From contig NZ_JNFD01000039.1 in assembly GCF_000756375.1 (NCBI RefSeq), positions 1-59,865 of the forward strand: DNA of 59,865 nt. Direction: 5' to 3'. The notes below the pieces were generated by a model, which saw only the letters and a list, made by a program, of their open reading frames with translations, was not told the DNA's origin and ran no database searches. This DNA comes from Sphingopyxis sp. LC81. GTDB taxonomy: Bacteria; Pseudomonadota; Alphaproteobacteria; Sphingomonadales; Sphingomonadaceae. The translations under genes were made by a program, and so were the position numbers. This document shows positions 8,205-19,758 of this stretch, piece after piece (position 1 is the first letter of the stretch; the number at the start of each line of letters is the position of its first letter).

Positions 8205-11027
8205 TCAGGCTTTGTTCTTGGTACGGCGGATTTCGGCGCGAACCGAAAGGCCGAGCGCGTCGGCGACGAGCGCCGACTGTTCGGTCTGGTGGCGGCTCAT
8301 CAGGCCCGTCGCGGGCGAAGCCGCAGCGGCGCGACCGGCATAGCGGGGACGCATGCCCTTCTTGCCCGCCTCGGTCAGCGCATCCTCGATCAGTTCGTTG
8401 ACGAAGAACCAGGCGCCATTGTTGCGCGGCTCTTCCTGCGCCCAGACGACCTCTTCGAGGTTCGGCATCCGCTTCAGACGAACCGCGAGCGGCTCACCCG
8501 GGAAGGGATAGATCTGCTCGACGCGCACGACGGTCGTGTCGGTGAGGCCCGCGGCATCGCGCGCTTCCATCAGGTCGTAGCCGACCTTGCCCGAACAGAG
8601 GACGACGCGCTTGACGTCCTTGTCCGCCGGCGGGGTGCGATCCGACATCAGGCGGCGGAAATGCGCGTCGCCGATGAAGTCCGAACGCTGCGACACCGCG
8701 AGCTTGTGGCGGAGCAGCGACTTGGGCGTCATGATGATCATCGGCTTGCGGAACGGGCGCAGCATCTGGCGGCGCAGGACGTGGAAATAGTTCGACGGGG
8801 TCGAAATATTGCACACCTGGATATTGTCGCCCGCGCACAGCTGGAGGAAGCGTTCGAGGCGCGCCGAGCTATGCTCCGGCCCCTGTCCTTCATAACCGTG
8901 CGGGAGCAGCATCACGAGCCCGTTGGCGCGCAGCCACTTGGCCTCGCCCGACGCGATGAACTGGTCGATCATGATCTGCGCGCCGTTGGCGAAATCGCCG
9001 AACTGCGCTTCCCAGAGCACGAGGCTCTTCGGATCGGCCATCGCATAGCCATATTCGAAGCCGAGCACGCCATATTCGGAGAGCGGGCTGTCGAGCACCT
9101 CGAACCGGCCGTGCGGCACGGTGGTCAGCGGGACATATCTGGCTTCGGTCTTCTGGTCGATCCAGACCGCATGACGCTGGCTGAACGTGCCGCGACCCGA
9201 ATCCTGGCCCGACAGGCGGACCTGATAGCCTTCGCTGAGCAAGGTGCCGAACGCGAGGCTTTCGGCGGTTGCCCAGTCGAACACTTCGCCGTCGCTCTTG
9301 TCGGCGAACATCGCGCCGCGCGCGTCGATCACGCGGCGGAGCGTCTTGTGGACTTCGACGTCGGCGGGGATCGTCGTCAGCGTGCGGCCGATCGAATCGA
9401 ACAATTTGTCCGACACGCCGGTCGCGATATTGCGGCGCGCATTTTCGGGATCGGCGGGGGCGTGCAGCCCCGACCAGCGGCCCGCGAACCAGTCGGCCTT
9501 GTTCGGCTTGTAGCTCTTCGCCGCTTCGAAATCCTCTTCGAGCCGCGCCACGAATTCGGCACGCCGGGCATCGGCCCAACCCGCATCGACCACGCCTTCG
9601 GCTTCCAGCTTCGCGGCGCAAAGCTGCGACACCGGCGGATGCTGACGAATGACGGCGTACATCAGCGGCTGCGTGAACGACGGCTCGTCGCCCTCGTTAT
9701 GCCCGAAGCGGCGATAGCACCACATGTCGATCACGACGTCGCGCTTGAACTGCTGGCGGAAATCGATGGCGAGCTTGCACGCGAAGGTCACCGCTTCGGG
9801 ATCGTCGCCGTTGACGTGGAGGATCGGCGCCATCACGCCCTTCGCCACGTCCGACGGATAGGGCGACGAGCGCGCGAATTGCGGGCTGGTCGTGAAACCG
9901 ATCTGGTTGTTGACGATGAAATGGATGCAGCCGCCGGTGTTATAGCCGCGGATGCCCGAGAAGCCGAGGCATTCCCAGACGATCCCCTGCCCCGCGAACG
10001 CCGCGTCGCCGTGGATCAGCACGGGCAGCACCTGCTCATGCTTGGTTAGGTCGTCGCGCACGACCTGCTGCGCGCGCACTTTGCCGAGCACGACCGGGTC
10101 GGCGGCTTCGAGGTGCGACGGGTTGGGGACGAGCGACATATGCACCGACGCGCCGCCGAATTCGCGGTCGGTCGAGGTGCCGAGGTGATATTTGACGTCG
10201 CCCGAACCGCCGATGTCGTCGGGGTTCGCCGAGCCGCCGGCGAATTCGTGGAAGATCACCTGATACGGCTTCGCCATGACGTTCGCGAGCATGTTGAGAC
10301 GCCCGCGGTGCGCCATGCCATAAACGATCTCGCGCACGCCGTACTGGGCGCCATATTTGATGATGGCTTCCATCGCGGGAATCATGCTCTCGCCGCCGTC
10401 GAGGCCGAAGCGCTTGGTGCCGACATATTTGCGCGCGAGGAATTTCTCCCACTCCTCGGCCTGGATCACCTTGCTCAGGATGGCGCGTTTGCCCTCGACC
10501 GAAAATTCGATGATCTTGTCGGCGCCTTCCATCCGTTCCTGCAGGAACTGGCGCTCCTCGATGTCCGCGATGTGCATATATTCGAGGCCGACATTGCCGC
10601 AATAATTGGCGCGCAGGATCGCGACGATCTCGCGAATGGTCGCCTTTTCGAGGCCGAGCGTTCCGCCGATGTAAACCGGACGATCGAGATCGGCGCCGAC
10701 GAAGCCGTGATATTCGGGCGTCAGGTCGGCGGGCAGCTCGCGCTGGCTGAGGCCGAGCGGATCGAGGTTGGCGGCAAGGTGGCCGCGCACGCGATAGGTG
10801 CGGATCAGCATCATCGCGCGGATCGAATCGTCCGCGGCGCGCTCGACTTCGGCGTTCGACAGCGGGGCGCCCGCCTTGGCGGCGGCGGCCTTCACCGCGA
10901 CCTGCATCTGCTGCGGGTCGAGCGCGGCGGTCAGGTCGTCGCTGTCGATCTGGGGCCAGTTCTTCGGCGCCCAGCTCGGGCCGGCCTGCGGCTCGTCGAT
11001 GTCGAAGCTTTGTCGTTCGAGGTTCAT
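8205..11027 (-). CDS. sucA: 2-oxoglutarate dehydrogenase E1
   Basis: A 940-aa thiamine-diphosphate enzyme, the E1 component that decarboxylates 2-oxoglutarate. The length fits the family (about 930-960). Conserved stretches seen include GMAHRGRLN, the ThDP-binding GDAAFAGQG and [10 protein letters not shown], and in the C-terminal half [14 protein letters not shown]. The start MNLERQSFD is preferred over an in-frame extension; AAAAG lies just upstream. Operon with sucD above and sucB below. Confidence 0.98.
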   Translation of the reverse strand: MNLERQSFDIDEPQAGPSWAPKNWPQIDSDDLTAALDPQQMQVAVKAAAAKAGAPLSNAEVERAADDSIRAMMLIRTYRVRGHLAANLDPLGLSQRELPADLTPEYHGFVGADLDRPVYIGGTLGLEKATIREIVAILRANYCGNVGLEYMHIADIEERQFLQERMEGADKIIEFSVEGKRAILSKVIQAEEWEKFLARKYVGTKRFGLDGGESMIPAMEAIIKYGAQYGVREIVYGMAHRGRLNMLANVMAKPYQVIFHEFAGGSANPDDIGGSGDVKYHLGTSTDREFGGASVHMSLVPNPSHLEAADPVVLGKVRAQQVVRDDLTKHEQVLPVLIHGDAAFAGQGIVWECLGFSGIRGYNTGGCIHFIVNNQIGFTTSPQFARSSPYPSDVAKGVMAPILHVNGDDPEAVTFACKLAIDFRQQFKRDVVIDMWCYRRFGHNEGDEPSFTQPLMYAVIRQHPPVSQLCAAKLEAEGVVDAGWADARRAEFVARLEEDFEAAKSYKPNKADWFAGRWSGLHAPADPENARRNIATGVSDKLFDSIGRTLTTIPADVEVHKTLRRVIDARGAMFADKSDGEVFDWATAESLAFGTLLSEGYQVRLSGQDSGRGTFSQRHAVWIDQKTEARYVPLTTVPHGRFEVLDSPLSEYGVLGFEYGYAMADPKSLVLWEAQFGDFANGAQIMIDQFIASGEAKWLRANGLVMLLPHGYEGQGPEHSSARLERFLQLCAGDNIQVCNISTPSNYFHVLRRQMLRPFRKPMIIMTPKSLLRHKLAVSQRSDFIGDAHFRRLMSDRTPPADKDVKRVVLCSGKVGYDLMEARDAAGLTDTTVVRVEQIYPFPGEPLAVRLKRMPNLEEVVWAQEEPRNNGAWFFVNELIEDALTEAGKKGMRPRYAGRAAAASPATGLMSRHQTEQSALVADALGLSVRAEIRRTKNKA

Positions 11028-11109
11028 CTGCTTTTCCACGGGGAGGTAGGGGTGGGATTTATATGGGGAGCGGAGGCCCGCCGGCAAAGGGCGCCGGCGG
11101 GCCGTCCGA

Positions 11110-12000
11110 TCAGACGCGTTCCTTCAGCACTTCGGCGAGGGTCGAGCCGAGTTCCGACGGGCTCGCCGACACCTTGATGCCCGCGGCTTCCATCGCCGCG
11201 ATCTTGCTTTCGGCGTCGCCCTTGCCGCCCGACACGATCGCGCCGGCATGGCCCATGCGGCGGCCCGGAGGCGCGGTGCGGCCCGCGATGAAGCCGGCCA
11301 TCGGCTTCTTGCGGCCGCGCTTGGCTTCGTCGATCAGGAACTGCGCTGCCTGTTCCTCGGCATCGCCGCCGATTTCGCCAATCATGATGATCGACTTGGT
11401 CGCTTCGTCGGCGAGGAAGAGTTCGAGCACGTCGATGAAGTTGGTGCCGTTGACGGGGTCGCCGCCGATGCCGACCGCGGTCGTCTGACCGAGGCCGACG
11501 TTGGTGGTCTGGAACACCGCTTCATAGGTGAGCGTGCCCGAGCGCGAGACGACGCCGACGCTGCCCTTCGAAAAGATGCTGCCGGGCATGATGCCGATCT
11601 TGCATTCGCCGGGGGTCAGCACGCCGGGGCAGTTCGGGCCGATCAGGCGCGATTTCGAACCCGACAGCGCGCGCTTCACCTTGACCATGTCGAGCACCGG
11701 AATGCCTTCGGTGATGCAGACGATCAGCTCCATCTCGGCATCGATCGCCTCGAGGATCGAGTCCGCGGCGAACGGCGGCGGAACATAGATGCAGCTCGCG
11801 GTCGCGCCGGTTGCGGCCTTGGCCTCTTCGACGGTGTTGAAGTTGGGCAGGCCGATGTGCGTCGTGCCGCCCTTGCCCGGCGTCACGCCGCCGACCATCT
11901 GCGTGCCATAGGCGAGCGCCTGCTCGGTGTGGAAAGTGCCGGTAGCACCGGTCATCCCTTGCGTGATGACCTTGGTATTCTTGTCGATAAGAATGCTCAT
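11110..12000 (-). CDS. sucD: succinate-CoA ligase (ADP-forming) subunit alpha
   Basis: A 296-aa alpha subunit that binds CoA and carries the phosphohistidine. Seen: N-terminal CoA-binding Rossmann region ([15 protein letters not shown]), [16 protein letters not shown], and [13 protein letters not shown] with the phosphorylated His. The beta subunit gene sucC, normally immediately upstream, is absent; the upstream neighbour is an unrelated secreted protein gene ending 10 bp away. Confidence 0.98.
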   Translation of the reverse strand: MSILIDKNTKVITQGMTGATGTFHTEQALAYGTQMVGGVTPGKGGTTHIGLPNFNTVEEAKAATGATASCIYVPPPFAADSILEAIDAEMELIVCITEGIPVLDMVKVKRALSGSKSRLIGPNCPGVLTPGECKIGIMPGSIFSKGSVGVVSRSGTLTYEAVFQTTNVGLGQTTAVGIGGDPVNGTNFIDVLELFLADEATKSIIMIGEIGGDAEEQAAQFLIDEAKRGRKKPMAGFIAGRTAPPGRRMGHAGAIVSGGKGDAESKIAAMEAAGIKVSASPSELGSTLAEVLKERV

Positions 12001-12010
12001 TGATATTTCC

Positions 12011-12708
12011 TCAGATTATTATCGTTTCATCGCGAAATCCCATGACCAGCGTAAGGCCATAGGGTGCATAGGGGTCAAAGTTTTCGATCTTTTGATTGAA
12101 CGACGAGAGCTTCCAGCCACCGAAGCCAAAATGGACTTCAAAATGCCCGATCCGCTCTTCGCCCGCGTGCCACGAATAGGTCGTGCTGCCGAACGGGCCT
12201 TTCCCGGTCTTCGTGTTCGCACCAAAGACGCGCTTCACAGCCTGCGACGAGATCGGATTCTTCTGCACGCCGTCACCCAGCAGATCATGAATCCGGCATT
12301 CGCCGACCGTTCGCACACCATCATCGGCGCCGAAAACGGAAAGATACAAGGTTCGGCCCGCGACATTTTTCCGGAAAACTTGGCCTCCCAGCAGTTCCGT
12401 TGGGACCGGAGCATAGTCGTTCGCCACCGCATAGCTGCCGAACAGCAGCTGATTGAGCGCCTCTATCCTTCCCAATGCCGAAACGTCGCGACGAGAGAGG
12501 TTTTGCGTGTCACTCGTAACGGGAGTCCAGCCGTTTGCTGTCGCTGTGCTCGCCCAATAGCCAATCGCGTCCGACGCGGGACCAATAAAGCCCGCCTGCT
12601 TCGCCCACCGATAGTCGACAGAGCAGACGGATTTTAGCTCCCGCATCAACTGCTCGGCCGGGTAAACCGGCTGTGACGCAGCAGCAGCCAAGGCAAGCGT
12701 AGCGAGCA

Positions 12709-12709
<1 letters not shown>
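12011..12709 (-). CDS. predicted secreted protein of unknown function between mdh and sucD
   Basis: A 232-aa protein whose start overlaps the mdh stop as TAATG, fixing the start at 12709. Residues 1-12 form a short signal peptide ([12 protein letters not shown], cleavage near AAA). The mature part has two cysteines (VCSVDY, GECRIH) and aromatic-rich beta-type sequence; no family recognised. Its GC content by eye is clearly lower (mid-50s percent) than mdh or sucD, with more AT-ending codons, suggesting a later insertion into the operon. It occupies the slot where sucC usually sits. Confidence 0.72.
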
Positions 12710-13991
<1,282 letters not shown>

Positions 13992-15035
13992 ATGACCCGG
14001 GCAATCATCAGCTTCGACACCGAATTGTCGGCCGGCCTCTATCAGCGCGGCGCCGACGCGCGCGCCAATTTCGAAAGCTCGATTCTCGGCCGCTGCCGCG
14101 ATGGCGATTTCGGCATTCATTTCCAGATGGACATGCTCGAACGCCACGGTCTGACCGGCGTGTTCTTCATCGATCCAATGCCCGCGCTCGTCTATGGCCC
14201 CGAGGTGATCGACGCGATTGTCCGGCCCGTCGTCGAGCGCGGGCACGAGGTGCAGGTCCATATCCACACCGAATGGCTCGCCTTCGCGCGCTTCAACCCG
14301 GTCGGGCGGCAGACCGGCCGCAACATTGGCGATTTCCCGCTCGCGGCGCAAAAGAAGCTGATCGCGCTCGCGCGCGACATCCTTGTCGGCGCGGGCGCCC
14401 CGAAACCGACGGCCTTTCGTGCCGGAAATTTCGGCGCCAACGACGACACGCTGCGCGCGCTCGCCGCCCTGGGTTTCCGCTTCGACAGCAGCTTCAACGG
14501 CGCGTATCAGGGCCATGGCTGCGCCATCTCGCTCGATGCCGGCAACCTTGGCATGCGCACGCACCATGGCGTCGTCGAGGTGCCGGTCAGCGGGCTGATG
14601 GACCGCGCGAACCGCTTTCGCCCGGCGCAGCTTTGCGCGATGTCCGAAGAGGAGATGCGCGACGCGCTCGATCATAGCGCGGCGAGCGGCGCGATCCAGT
14701 TTTCGGCGTTCAGCCACAGCTTCGAACTCTTGAGCCGCGACCGCGAAGTTCCCAACGGCCTCGCAATTTCGCGAATGGAAGCGCTGTGCCGCGCGGTCGC
14801 GGACGACGCGCGGGTGACGAGCGGCGGTTTCGCGACGCTGCCCGGACCGCCCGCACGCCCGGCGCGGATCGGGCTCGCCGCGCCCAAGCCGCTCCGCACG
14901 CTGCGCCGGACGATCGAGCAGGGCTTCGGTCATCTGGCGCACGAGGTGCGCTACGTCCGCGACCTCATTTCGGTGACGGTCAATTCGTCACGATGGGGAA
15001 AGGTTCTAGGCGGCGTCTTCCTGGCCGTGGCCTAG
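13992..15035 (+). CDS. polysaccharide deacetylase-like (NodB-fold) protein
   Basis: A 347-aa protein with the NodB-type catalytic start (ISFDTE), HIHTEW for metal binding (about 90) and FRAGNFGAND later, matching the FDTE/H-x-H-x-E/RxG set of the carbohydrate esterase 4 fold. Probably a glycan deacetylase or a relative in envelope polysaccharide metabolism. No signal peptide. The start at MTRAIIS is preferred; an upstream in-frame ATG is at 13974. Its last 30 bp overlap the convergent zapE end. Confidence 0.75.
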   Translation: MTRAIISFDTELSAGLYQRGADARANFESSILGRCRDGDFGIHFQMDMLERHGLTGVFFIDPMPALVYGPEVIDAIVRPVVERGHEVQVHIHTEWLAFARFNPVGRQTGRNIGDFPLAAQKKLIALARDILVGAGAPKPTAFRAGNFGANDDTLRALAALGFRFDSSFNGAYQGHGCAISLDAGNLGMRTHHGVVEVPVSGLMDRANRFRPAQLCAMSEEEMRDALDHSAASGAIQFSAFSHSFELLSRDREVPNGLAISRMEALCRAVADDARVTSGGFATLPGPPARPARIGLAAPKPLRTLRRTIEQGFGHLAHEVRYVRDLISVTVNSSRWGKVLGGVFLAVA

Positions 15036-16127
15036 CGCCAGATAATCGTCCGATTGCATTTCGGCGAGGCGGCTTGCCGTCCGCTCGAATTCGAACGCCC
15101 CGTCGCCCGCGATGTAAAGCTGGTCGGGCATCGCCGCGGCGCTCGCAAGCAGCTTGACCTTATATTCGTAAAGCGCGTCGATCAGCGTCACGAAGCGCGC
15201 CGCTTCGTTGCGGTTCTCGGGTCCCATGCGCGGGATGCCAACGATGATCACCGTGTGAAAATGGCGCGCAACCGCGAGATAATCGGCGGCGCCGCGCGCG
15301 GTGGCACAGAGCCGCTTGAATGAAAAGACCGCGACGCCTTTCAGCGCCTTTGGCACGTGCAGCGTCCGCCCGCCGCCGACGTCGAGTTCGAGCGTCGGGA
15401 CATGCGCGCGGTCCTCCGGCGGATAGTCGGTGAGGCGGAAGAAGGCCGCCGACAGCGCCGCGCTCGCGGCATCGTCGGCGGGAACGAACCAGCGCGCCCC
15501 GTCGCCCAGCCGGTCGCGGCGGTAATCGGTCGGGCCGTTCAGGCTCATCACGTCGAGCCGTTCCTCGACGAGCGCGATGAAGGGCAGGAAATGCTCGCGG
15601 TTGAGCCCGTCCTTGTAGAGATCCTTCGGCGGCCGGTTCGAGGTCGCGACCATCGTCACCCCGCGGTCGATCAGCGCGGTGAACAGGCGCGAGAGGATCA
15701 TCGCGTCGGCGCTGTTGTTCACGACCATCTCGTCGAACGCGAGGCAGCGCACGTTCTCGGCCAGCGCGTCGGCGACGAGCGGGATCGGATCGCCGCTCTC
15801 GCTTTTGCGAACCTCGCGCATCCGCGCATGGACGTCGAGCATGAAGGCGTGGAAATGAACGCGCCGCTTCCGCTGGATAGAAAGCTGATCATAAAAGAGG
15901 TCCATGAGCATGGACTTCCCACGTCCGACCGCGCCCCACAGATAGACGCCGCGCAGCGCCTCGGGCTTGCGGCCGGCAAGACGCCAGAGCAGGCTGCCGC
16001 GCTTAGGCACGGCTTCGAGCTCGGCCTGCAACTGGTTCAGCCGCTCGGCGGCGGCGCGCTGTTCGGGATCGGGACGAAGCTCGCCCGCCGCGACAAGCGC
16101 ATCATAAGCCGCAAGAACGGTGGTCAC
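15006..16127 (-). CDS. zapE: cell division protein ZapE / AFG1-like ATPase
   Basis: A 373-aa AFG1-family ATPase with Walker A in WGAVGRGKSMLMD (about 64-76), Walker B LAFDEMVV and ATSNRPP sensor. In E. coli ZapE acts at the Z-ring; the family is widespread next to mdh/sdh in alphaproteobacteria. The start is GTG 16127, whose GTG overlaps the TGA of the upstream thioesterase gene (GTGA), implying translational coupling. Confidence 0.93.
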   Translation of the reverse strand: MTTVLAAYDALVAAGELRPDPEQRAAAERLNQLQAELEAVPKRGSLLWRLAGRKPEALRGVYLWGAVGRGKSMLMDLFYDQLSIQRKRRVHFHAFMLDVHARMREVRKSESGDPIPLVADALAENVRCLAFDEMVVNNSADAMILSRLFTALIDRGVTMVATSNRPPKDLYKDGLNREHFLPFIALVEERLDVMSLNGPTDYRRDRLGDGARWFVPADDAASAALSAAFFRLTDYPPEDRAHVPTLELDVGGGRTLHVPKALKGVAVFSFKRLCATARGAADYLAVARHFHTVIIVGIPRMGPENRNEAARFVTLIDALYEYKVKLLASAAAMPDQLYIAGDGAFEFERTASRLAEMQSDDYLALGHGQEDAA

Positions 16128-16615
16128 TTGGCGCTCGCCTTGCGGATCGTTCCGGCGAAGGTCAGTACGATATGGCTGTCGCCTTCGCCCTGCACGACAA
16201 GGCCGCGCAGGAAGATCAGCCGGCCAGTCTCGCGCACCAGCTCGACCACGGCGTCGAGCGGCTCGCCGACGCGCCCCGCGCCAACAAACTGCGTCGACAG
16301 GTCGAGCGTCACCGAATGACCGGCGTTGAGCGAACCAAACTGATGCGACGCCGCGAACAGCGCGATGTCGACGAGCGCGAGCGTCACGGCGCCATGAACG
16401 TTATCGCCGAGGTTGCTGTGCTTGCGTTCGGGGATCATGCGCACCCGCGCGCACGGGCGGCCGTCGGCGGTCGGCGGTTCGACGCGGACCGTCAGCGGTT
16501 CGATGAAAGCGTTGAAGCGGCTGGGGTCCTTGAGGTTCCAGCTGACCCAACCATCCTCCAGCGTCTCCGCGCTGAAATGGTCCCGGCGCTTCGGTTCCTC
16601 GATCCCGTCGTTCAC
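16124..16615 (-). CDS. PaaI-family hotdog thioesterase
   Basis: A 163-aa hotdog-fold protein. The core signature [19 protein letters not shown] is the PaaI/YdiI-type active-site helix; [14 protein letters not shown] follows. The start is GTG 16615, which overlaps the sdhB TGA (GTGA); the stop again overlaps the zapE GTG. It probably hydrolyses acyl-CoA thioesters in the cytoplasm; substrate unknown. Confidence 0.88.
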   Translation of the reverse strand: MNDGIEEPKRRDHFSAETLEDGWVSWNLKDPSRFNAFIEPLTVRVEPPTADGRPCARVRMIPERKHSNLGDNVHGAVTLALVDIALFAASHQFGSLNAGHSVTLDLSTQFVGAGRVGEPLDAVVELVRETGRLIFLRGLVVQGEGDSHIVLTFAGTIRKASAK

Positions 16616-17394
16616 ACCTGCCGCTCGGCCTCGAGCTTCTTGATCTCGGCGATCGCGCGCGCGGGGCTGAGGCCCTTCGGGCACGCATTGGCGCAGTTCA
16701 TGATCGTGTGGCAGCGGTAGAGGCGGAACGGATCTTCGAGCTCGTCGAGACGTTCGCCGGTCATCTCGTCGCGGCTGTCGGCGAGCCAGCGATACGCCTG
16801 GAGCAGGATCGCGGGGCCGAGGAATTTGTCGCTGTTCCACCAATAGCTGGGGCAGCTCGTCGAGCAGCAGGCGCACAGGATGCACTCATAGAGGCCGTCG
16901 AGCTTTTCGCGTTCGGCGGGCGACTGCAGCCGCTCCTTGCCGCTAGGCGTCGTCGTCTTGGTCTTGAGCCAAGGTTCGATCGACGCATATTGCGCATAGA
17001 AATGCGTGAAGTCGGGGACGAGATCCTTGATCACGTCCATCGACGGCAGCGGGGTGATCGTGATGTCGCCCTTCAGATCCTCGATCGCGGTGGTGCAGGC
17101 GAGGCCGTTCTTGCCGTTCATGTTCATCGAACAGCTGCCGCAAATGCCCTCGCGGCACGAGCGGCGGAAGGTCAGCGACGAATCCTGCTCGCTCTTCATC
17201 TTGATGAGCGCGTCTAGCACCATCGGACCGCATTTTTCGGTGTCGATCTCGAACGTGTCGAACCGCGGATTCTGGCCGCTGTCGGGGTCGTAACGATAGA
17301 CTTTGAATTTCTTCACCGCCGCGGCGCCTTCGGCCTTGTGGACCTTGCCCGTCTTTTGCGGGCGGCTGTTCTTGGGCAGGACAAATTGGGCCAT
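16612..17394 (-). CDS. sdhB: succinate dehydrogenase iron-sulfur subunit
   Basis: A 260-aa subunit of complex II carrying three Fe-S clusters: [2Fe-2S] ligands in CREGICGSC plus Cys100 (80, 85, 88, 100), and ferredoxin-type clusters in [12 protein letters not shown] (171-181) and [12 protein letters not shown] (228-239). It passes electrons from SdhA to quinone. It is separated from sdhCDA here: its upstream neighbour is the oppositely oriented flippase gene. Start ATG 17394. Confidence 0.97.
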   Translation of the reverse strand: MAQFVLPKNSRPQKTGKVHKAEGAAAVKKFKVYRYDPDSGQNPRFDTFEIDTEKCGPMVLDALIKMKSEQDSSLTFRRSCREGICGSCSMNMNGKNGLACTTAIEDLKGDITITPLPSMDVIKDLVPDFTHFYAQYASIEPWLKTKTTTPSGKERLQSPAEREKLDGLYECILCACCSTSCPSYWWNSDKFLGPAILLQAYRWLADSRDEMTGERLDELEDPFRLYRCHTIMNCANACPKGLSPARAIAEIKKLEAERQV

Positions 17395-17521
17395 ATCGCG
17401 GGGTTCCCTATGCAATTGCGCGCTGCCTAGCCCCGAATGGCAGAGTCGACAAGGGGGTGAAGGCCGCCAAAGCGCGAAAGCCGCTGGCGGCGCGGCGGAC
17501 GAGTCGCTAGGTGCGGCAAGG

Positions 17522-19066
17522 ATGAGCGAAGACGTCGCCCAACCCGCCGTTACCAGCCGCAGCGTCGCGCGCGGGCTTGGCACGACCGTGCTGGCGCGCC
17601 TCGGCGCAGTGGTCGAGATCGTCGCGCAGCCGCTTTACGTCCTGATGTTCGGCCTTGCCGGCTATGGCCTCTATGCCGTGCTGTGGGCAGCGGTGAACCT
17701 GCTCGAGAATATCTTCGACCTCGGCATGACGAGCGCCATGCAGCGCACCGTGCCGCAATCGGCGGGCAAGGCCGAGGCTGCGGCGGCGCTGCGCACCGCG
17801 ATGATCTTTGGCGTCGGGCCGTGCATCATCGTCGCGGCGCTGGTCGCCATCTTTGCTGCCGACCTCGGGCCGCTGCTCAATGTCGCGGCGAAGGACCGCG
17901 ATCTCGTCACCCCCGCGATCCGCATCTTCGTGTGGGCGCTGCCGCTGTGGGCCTTTGTCGAAATCGCGACATCGGCGCTGCGCGCGCGCATGGTGTTCGG
18001 CGCCGAAATCCGCCTCAGGATCGTGTGGGAACAGATGCTGCGGCTGGTGTTCGCGGCGCTGTTTTTCGCCGGCGGACTGGGCCTCAAGGGGCTGTTCATC
18101 GCGCATCTCTGTTCGCTCGCGATCACCGCGGGGCTCAGCGTGCGGCTGCTCGCACGCCACTATAGTTTCGCCGATCTGTGGCGCGGACCGTGGGCCAGCG
18201 ACACGGCGCGCAACACCTTCTGGGCGGGGCTTTCGATCCTGCCGTCGAACATCATCGCCCGGCTGTTCGGCGATGCGCCCGCGCTCATCCTCAACATGCT
18301 GCTCCCCGGCGCGGCGGGCGCGGCGGCGGCGGGCCTGTTCACAATCGCGCGCAAGCTGTCGAGCGTCGTCCAGCTCGTGCGTATCGCCTTCACCTATGTG
18401 ATGGCGCCCCTCGCCGCGAGCGCCGAGCGCGAGGACCGGCGGCAGGTCGCCGACATCTATGCCTATGCGACGCGGCTGATCCTGGCGATCGCGCTGCCGC
18501 TCGCCGCGGTGCTCGCCGCGGGCAGCGCGTCGCTGCTCGGGCTCTTCGGGCATGGCGCGCAGGCCGCGCAGGCCGCGCTCGTCATCCTGCTGTTCGCGCG
18601 CGCCGCCGAAGCCGTGCTCGGCATTTCGGCGCCGGTGCTGCAAGTTGTCGCGGCGTTCCGCCAGCAGCTCACCGCCAGCATCTTCGGGGTTGCCGTCGCG
18701 GTCGGCGCTGGATGGCTGATCGTCGGCCATCTCGACCCGCTGACCGGGGTGACGCTGGCGACGGCGATCGGGCTTGTCGTGATGGCCGCGATCCCGATGC
18801 TCCAGCTCGCGGCGATCGAGAAGCTTCACCCCTTCGATGCGCAATTCCCGGCGGTTGCCTTGCGCGGAATGGCGATCACCCTCGTTGCCGGAACGACGGC
18901 GCTGTTCGCCGGCCTGCTGCCCGATGCCATCGCGCTGCCCCTGCTTGGACTGATCGCCGCCGCCGCGATCTGGTTCGCGCTGCGTTTTGCCCTGCCACTC
19001 GCCGACCGCGCATCGCTCGGCAAGACGGCGCGTAGATTGCGCCTGATCGGACCCACAGAGCGATGA
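17522..19066 (+). CDS. polysaccharide flippase (Wzx/MOP-type) membrane protein
   Basis: A 514-aa protein with about 12-14 hydrophobic helices typical of the oligosaccharide flippase (MOP) superfamily, e.g. the N-terminal [17 protein letters not shown] and repeated Ala/Leu-rich helices to the C-terminus. It likely moves an undecaprenol- or lipid-linked glycan across the inner membrane. First gene of a plus-strand series in which the next start overlaps its stop (ATGA). Confidence 0.87.
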   Translation: MSEDVAQPAVTSRSVARGLGTTVLARLGAVVEIVAQPLYVLMFGLAGYGLYAVLWAAVNLLENIFDLGMTSAMQRTVPQSAGKAEAAAALRTAMIFGVGPCIIVAALVAIFAADLGPLLNVAAKDRDLVTPAIRIFVWALPLWAFVEIATSALRARMVFGAEIRLRIVWEQMLRLVFAALFFAGGLGLKGLFIAHLCSLAITAGLSVRLLARHYSFADLWRGPWASDTARNTFWAGLSILPSNIIARLFGDAPALILNMLLPGAAGAAAAGLFTIARKLSSVVQLVRIAFTYVMAPLAASAEREDRRQVADIYAYATRLILAIALPLAAVLAAGSASLLGLFGHGAQAAQAALVILLFARAAEAVLGISAPVLQVVAAFRQQLTASIFGVAVAVGAGWLIVGHLDPLTGVTLATAIGLVVMAAIPMLQLAAIEKLHPFDAQFPAVALRGMAITLVAGTTALFAGLLPDAIALPLLGLIAAAAIWFALRFALPLADRASLGKTARRLRLIGPTER

Positions 19067-19758
19067 GCGAGGAACTGCCCATCCGCGTCGCGATCTACGA
19101 CCTCGACCGCACCGTGCTGCGCAAGCCGACCTTCACGCTGTTCCTGCTGTGGGCGGCGTGGCGCGAGGCGCCGTGGCGCATGCTGTTGCTTCCCGCGCTC
19201 GCAGCGCTGATGATCGGCTATGCGCTGCGCCTCTATGGCCGCGACCGGTTCAAGCCTGCCGCGATTCGCCTGATGCTCGGCGCCAGCATCGCCCCCGCCC
19301 GCGCCGATAAGCTCGCCGTCGATTTCGCCGCCTGGCGCGTGCCGCGCGACGTGCCGCCGGGCGCGCAGGCGTCTATCGCGCGCGACCGCGCCGAGCGATA
19401 CCGCCTGCTGATGGCGACAGCAGCGCCCGAATTCTACGCCGGCGCGATTGCCGAAGCCCTAGGCTTCGACGCCATTGTCGCGACCCGGCACCGGCGCGCC
19501 GACGACGGCAGCTGGCTCCCGCTGCTCGATGGCGAAAATTGCTACGGGCCCGAAAAGGCGCGCCGGGTGACCGAGTGGCTTGATGCGAACGCGGCCAGCG
19601 GCGCGGTGCATATCCGCGCCTATTCGGATCACCCGAGCGACGCCCCGACCTTTGCGCTGGCGAATGAATCCTGGCTGATCGGACGCAGCCGCAAGCTGGT
19701 CCGTCTTGCCGCACAGCAGGGCTGGCGGACGCTGGATTTCGAAATCGGGCCCGGTTGA
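19063..19758 (+). CDS. HAD-IB family phosphatase, PgpC-like
   Basis: A 231-aa HAD hydrolase of subclass IB. Motif I is YDLDRTV (nucleophile Asp in DLDRT, about 13-17) and the C-terminal motif YSDHPSDAP holds the metal-binding aspartates. A hydrophobic stretch at about 40-58 in the cap region recalls phosphatidylglycerophosphatase C. The start overlaps the flippase stop (ATGA). Placed before a CDP-alcohol phosphotransferase, it could dephosphorylate a phospholipid-phosphate intermediate; this is inference. Confidence 0.8.
   Translation: MSEELPIRVAIYDLDRTVLRKPTFTLFLLWAAWREAPWRMLLLPALAALMIGYALRLYGRDRFKPAAIRLMLGASIAPARADKLAVDFAAWRVPRDVPPGAQASIARDRAERYRLLMATAAPEFYAGAIAEALGFDAIVATRHRRADDGSWLPLLDGENCYGPEKARRVTEWLDANAASGAVHIRAYSDHPSDAPTFALANESWLIGRSRKLVRLAAQQGWRTLDFEIGPG

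Noticed and set aside
8187..10049. Long plus-strand frames opposite sucA (also 10113-11177)
   Set aside because: Shadow of sucA; no signature and no ribosome binding site.
17507..18844. 445-codon minus-strand frame opposite the flippase
   Set aside because: Arg/Asp-rich translation without hydrophobic pattern; the plus strand encodes the helices.
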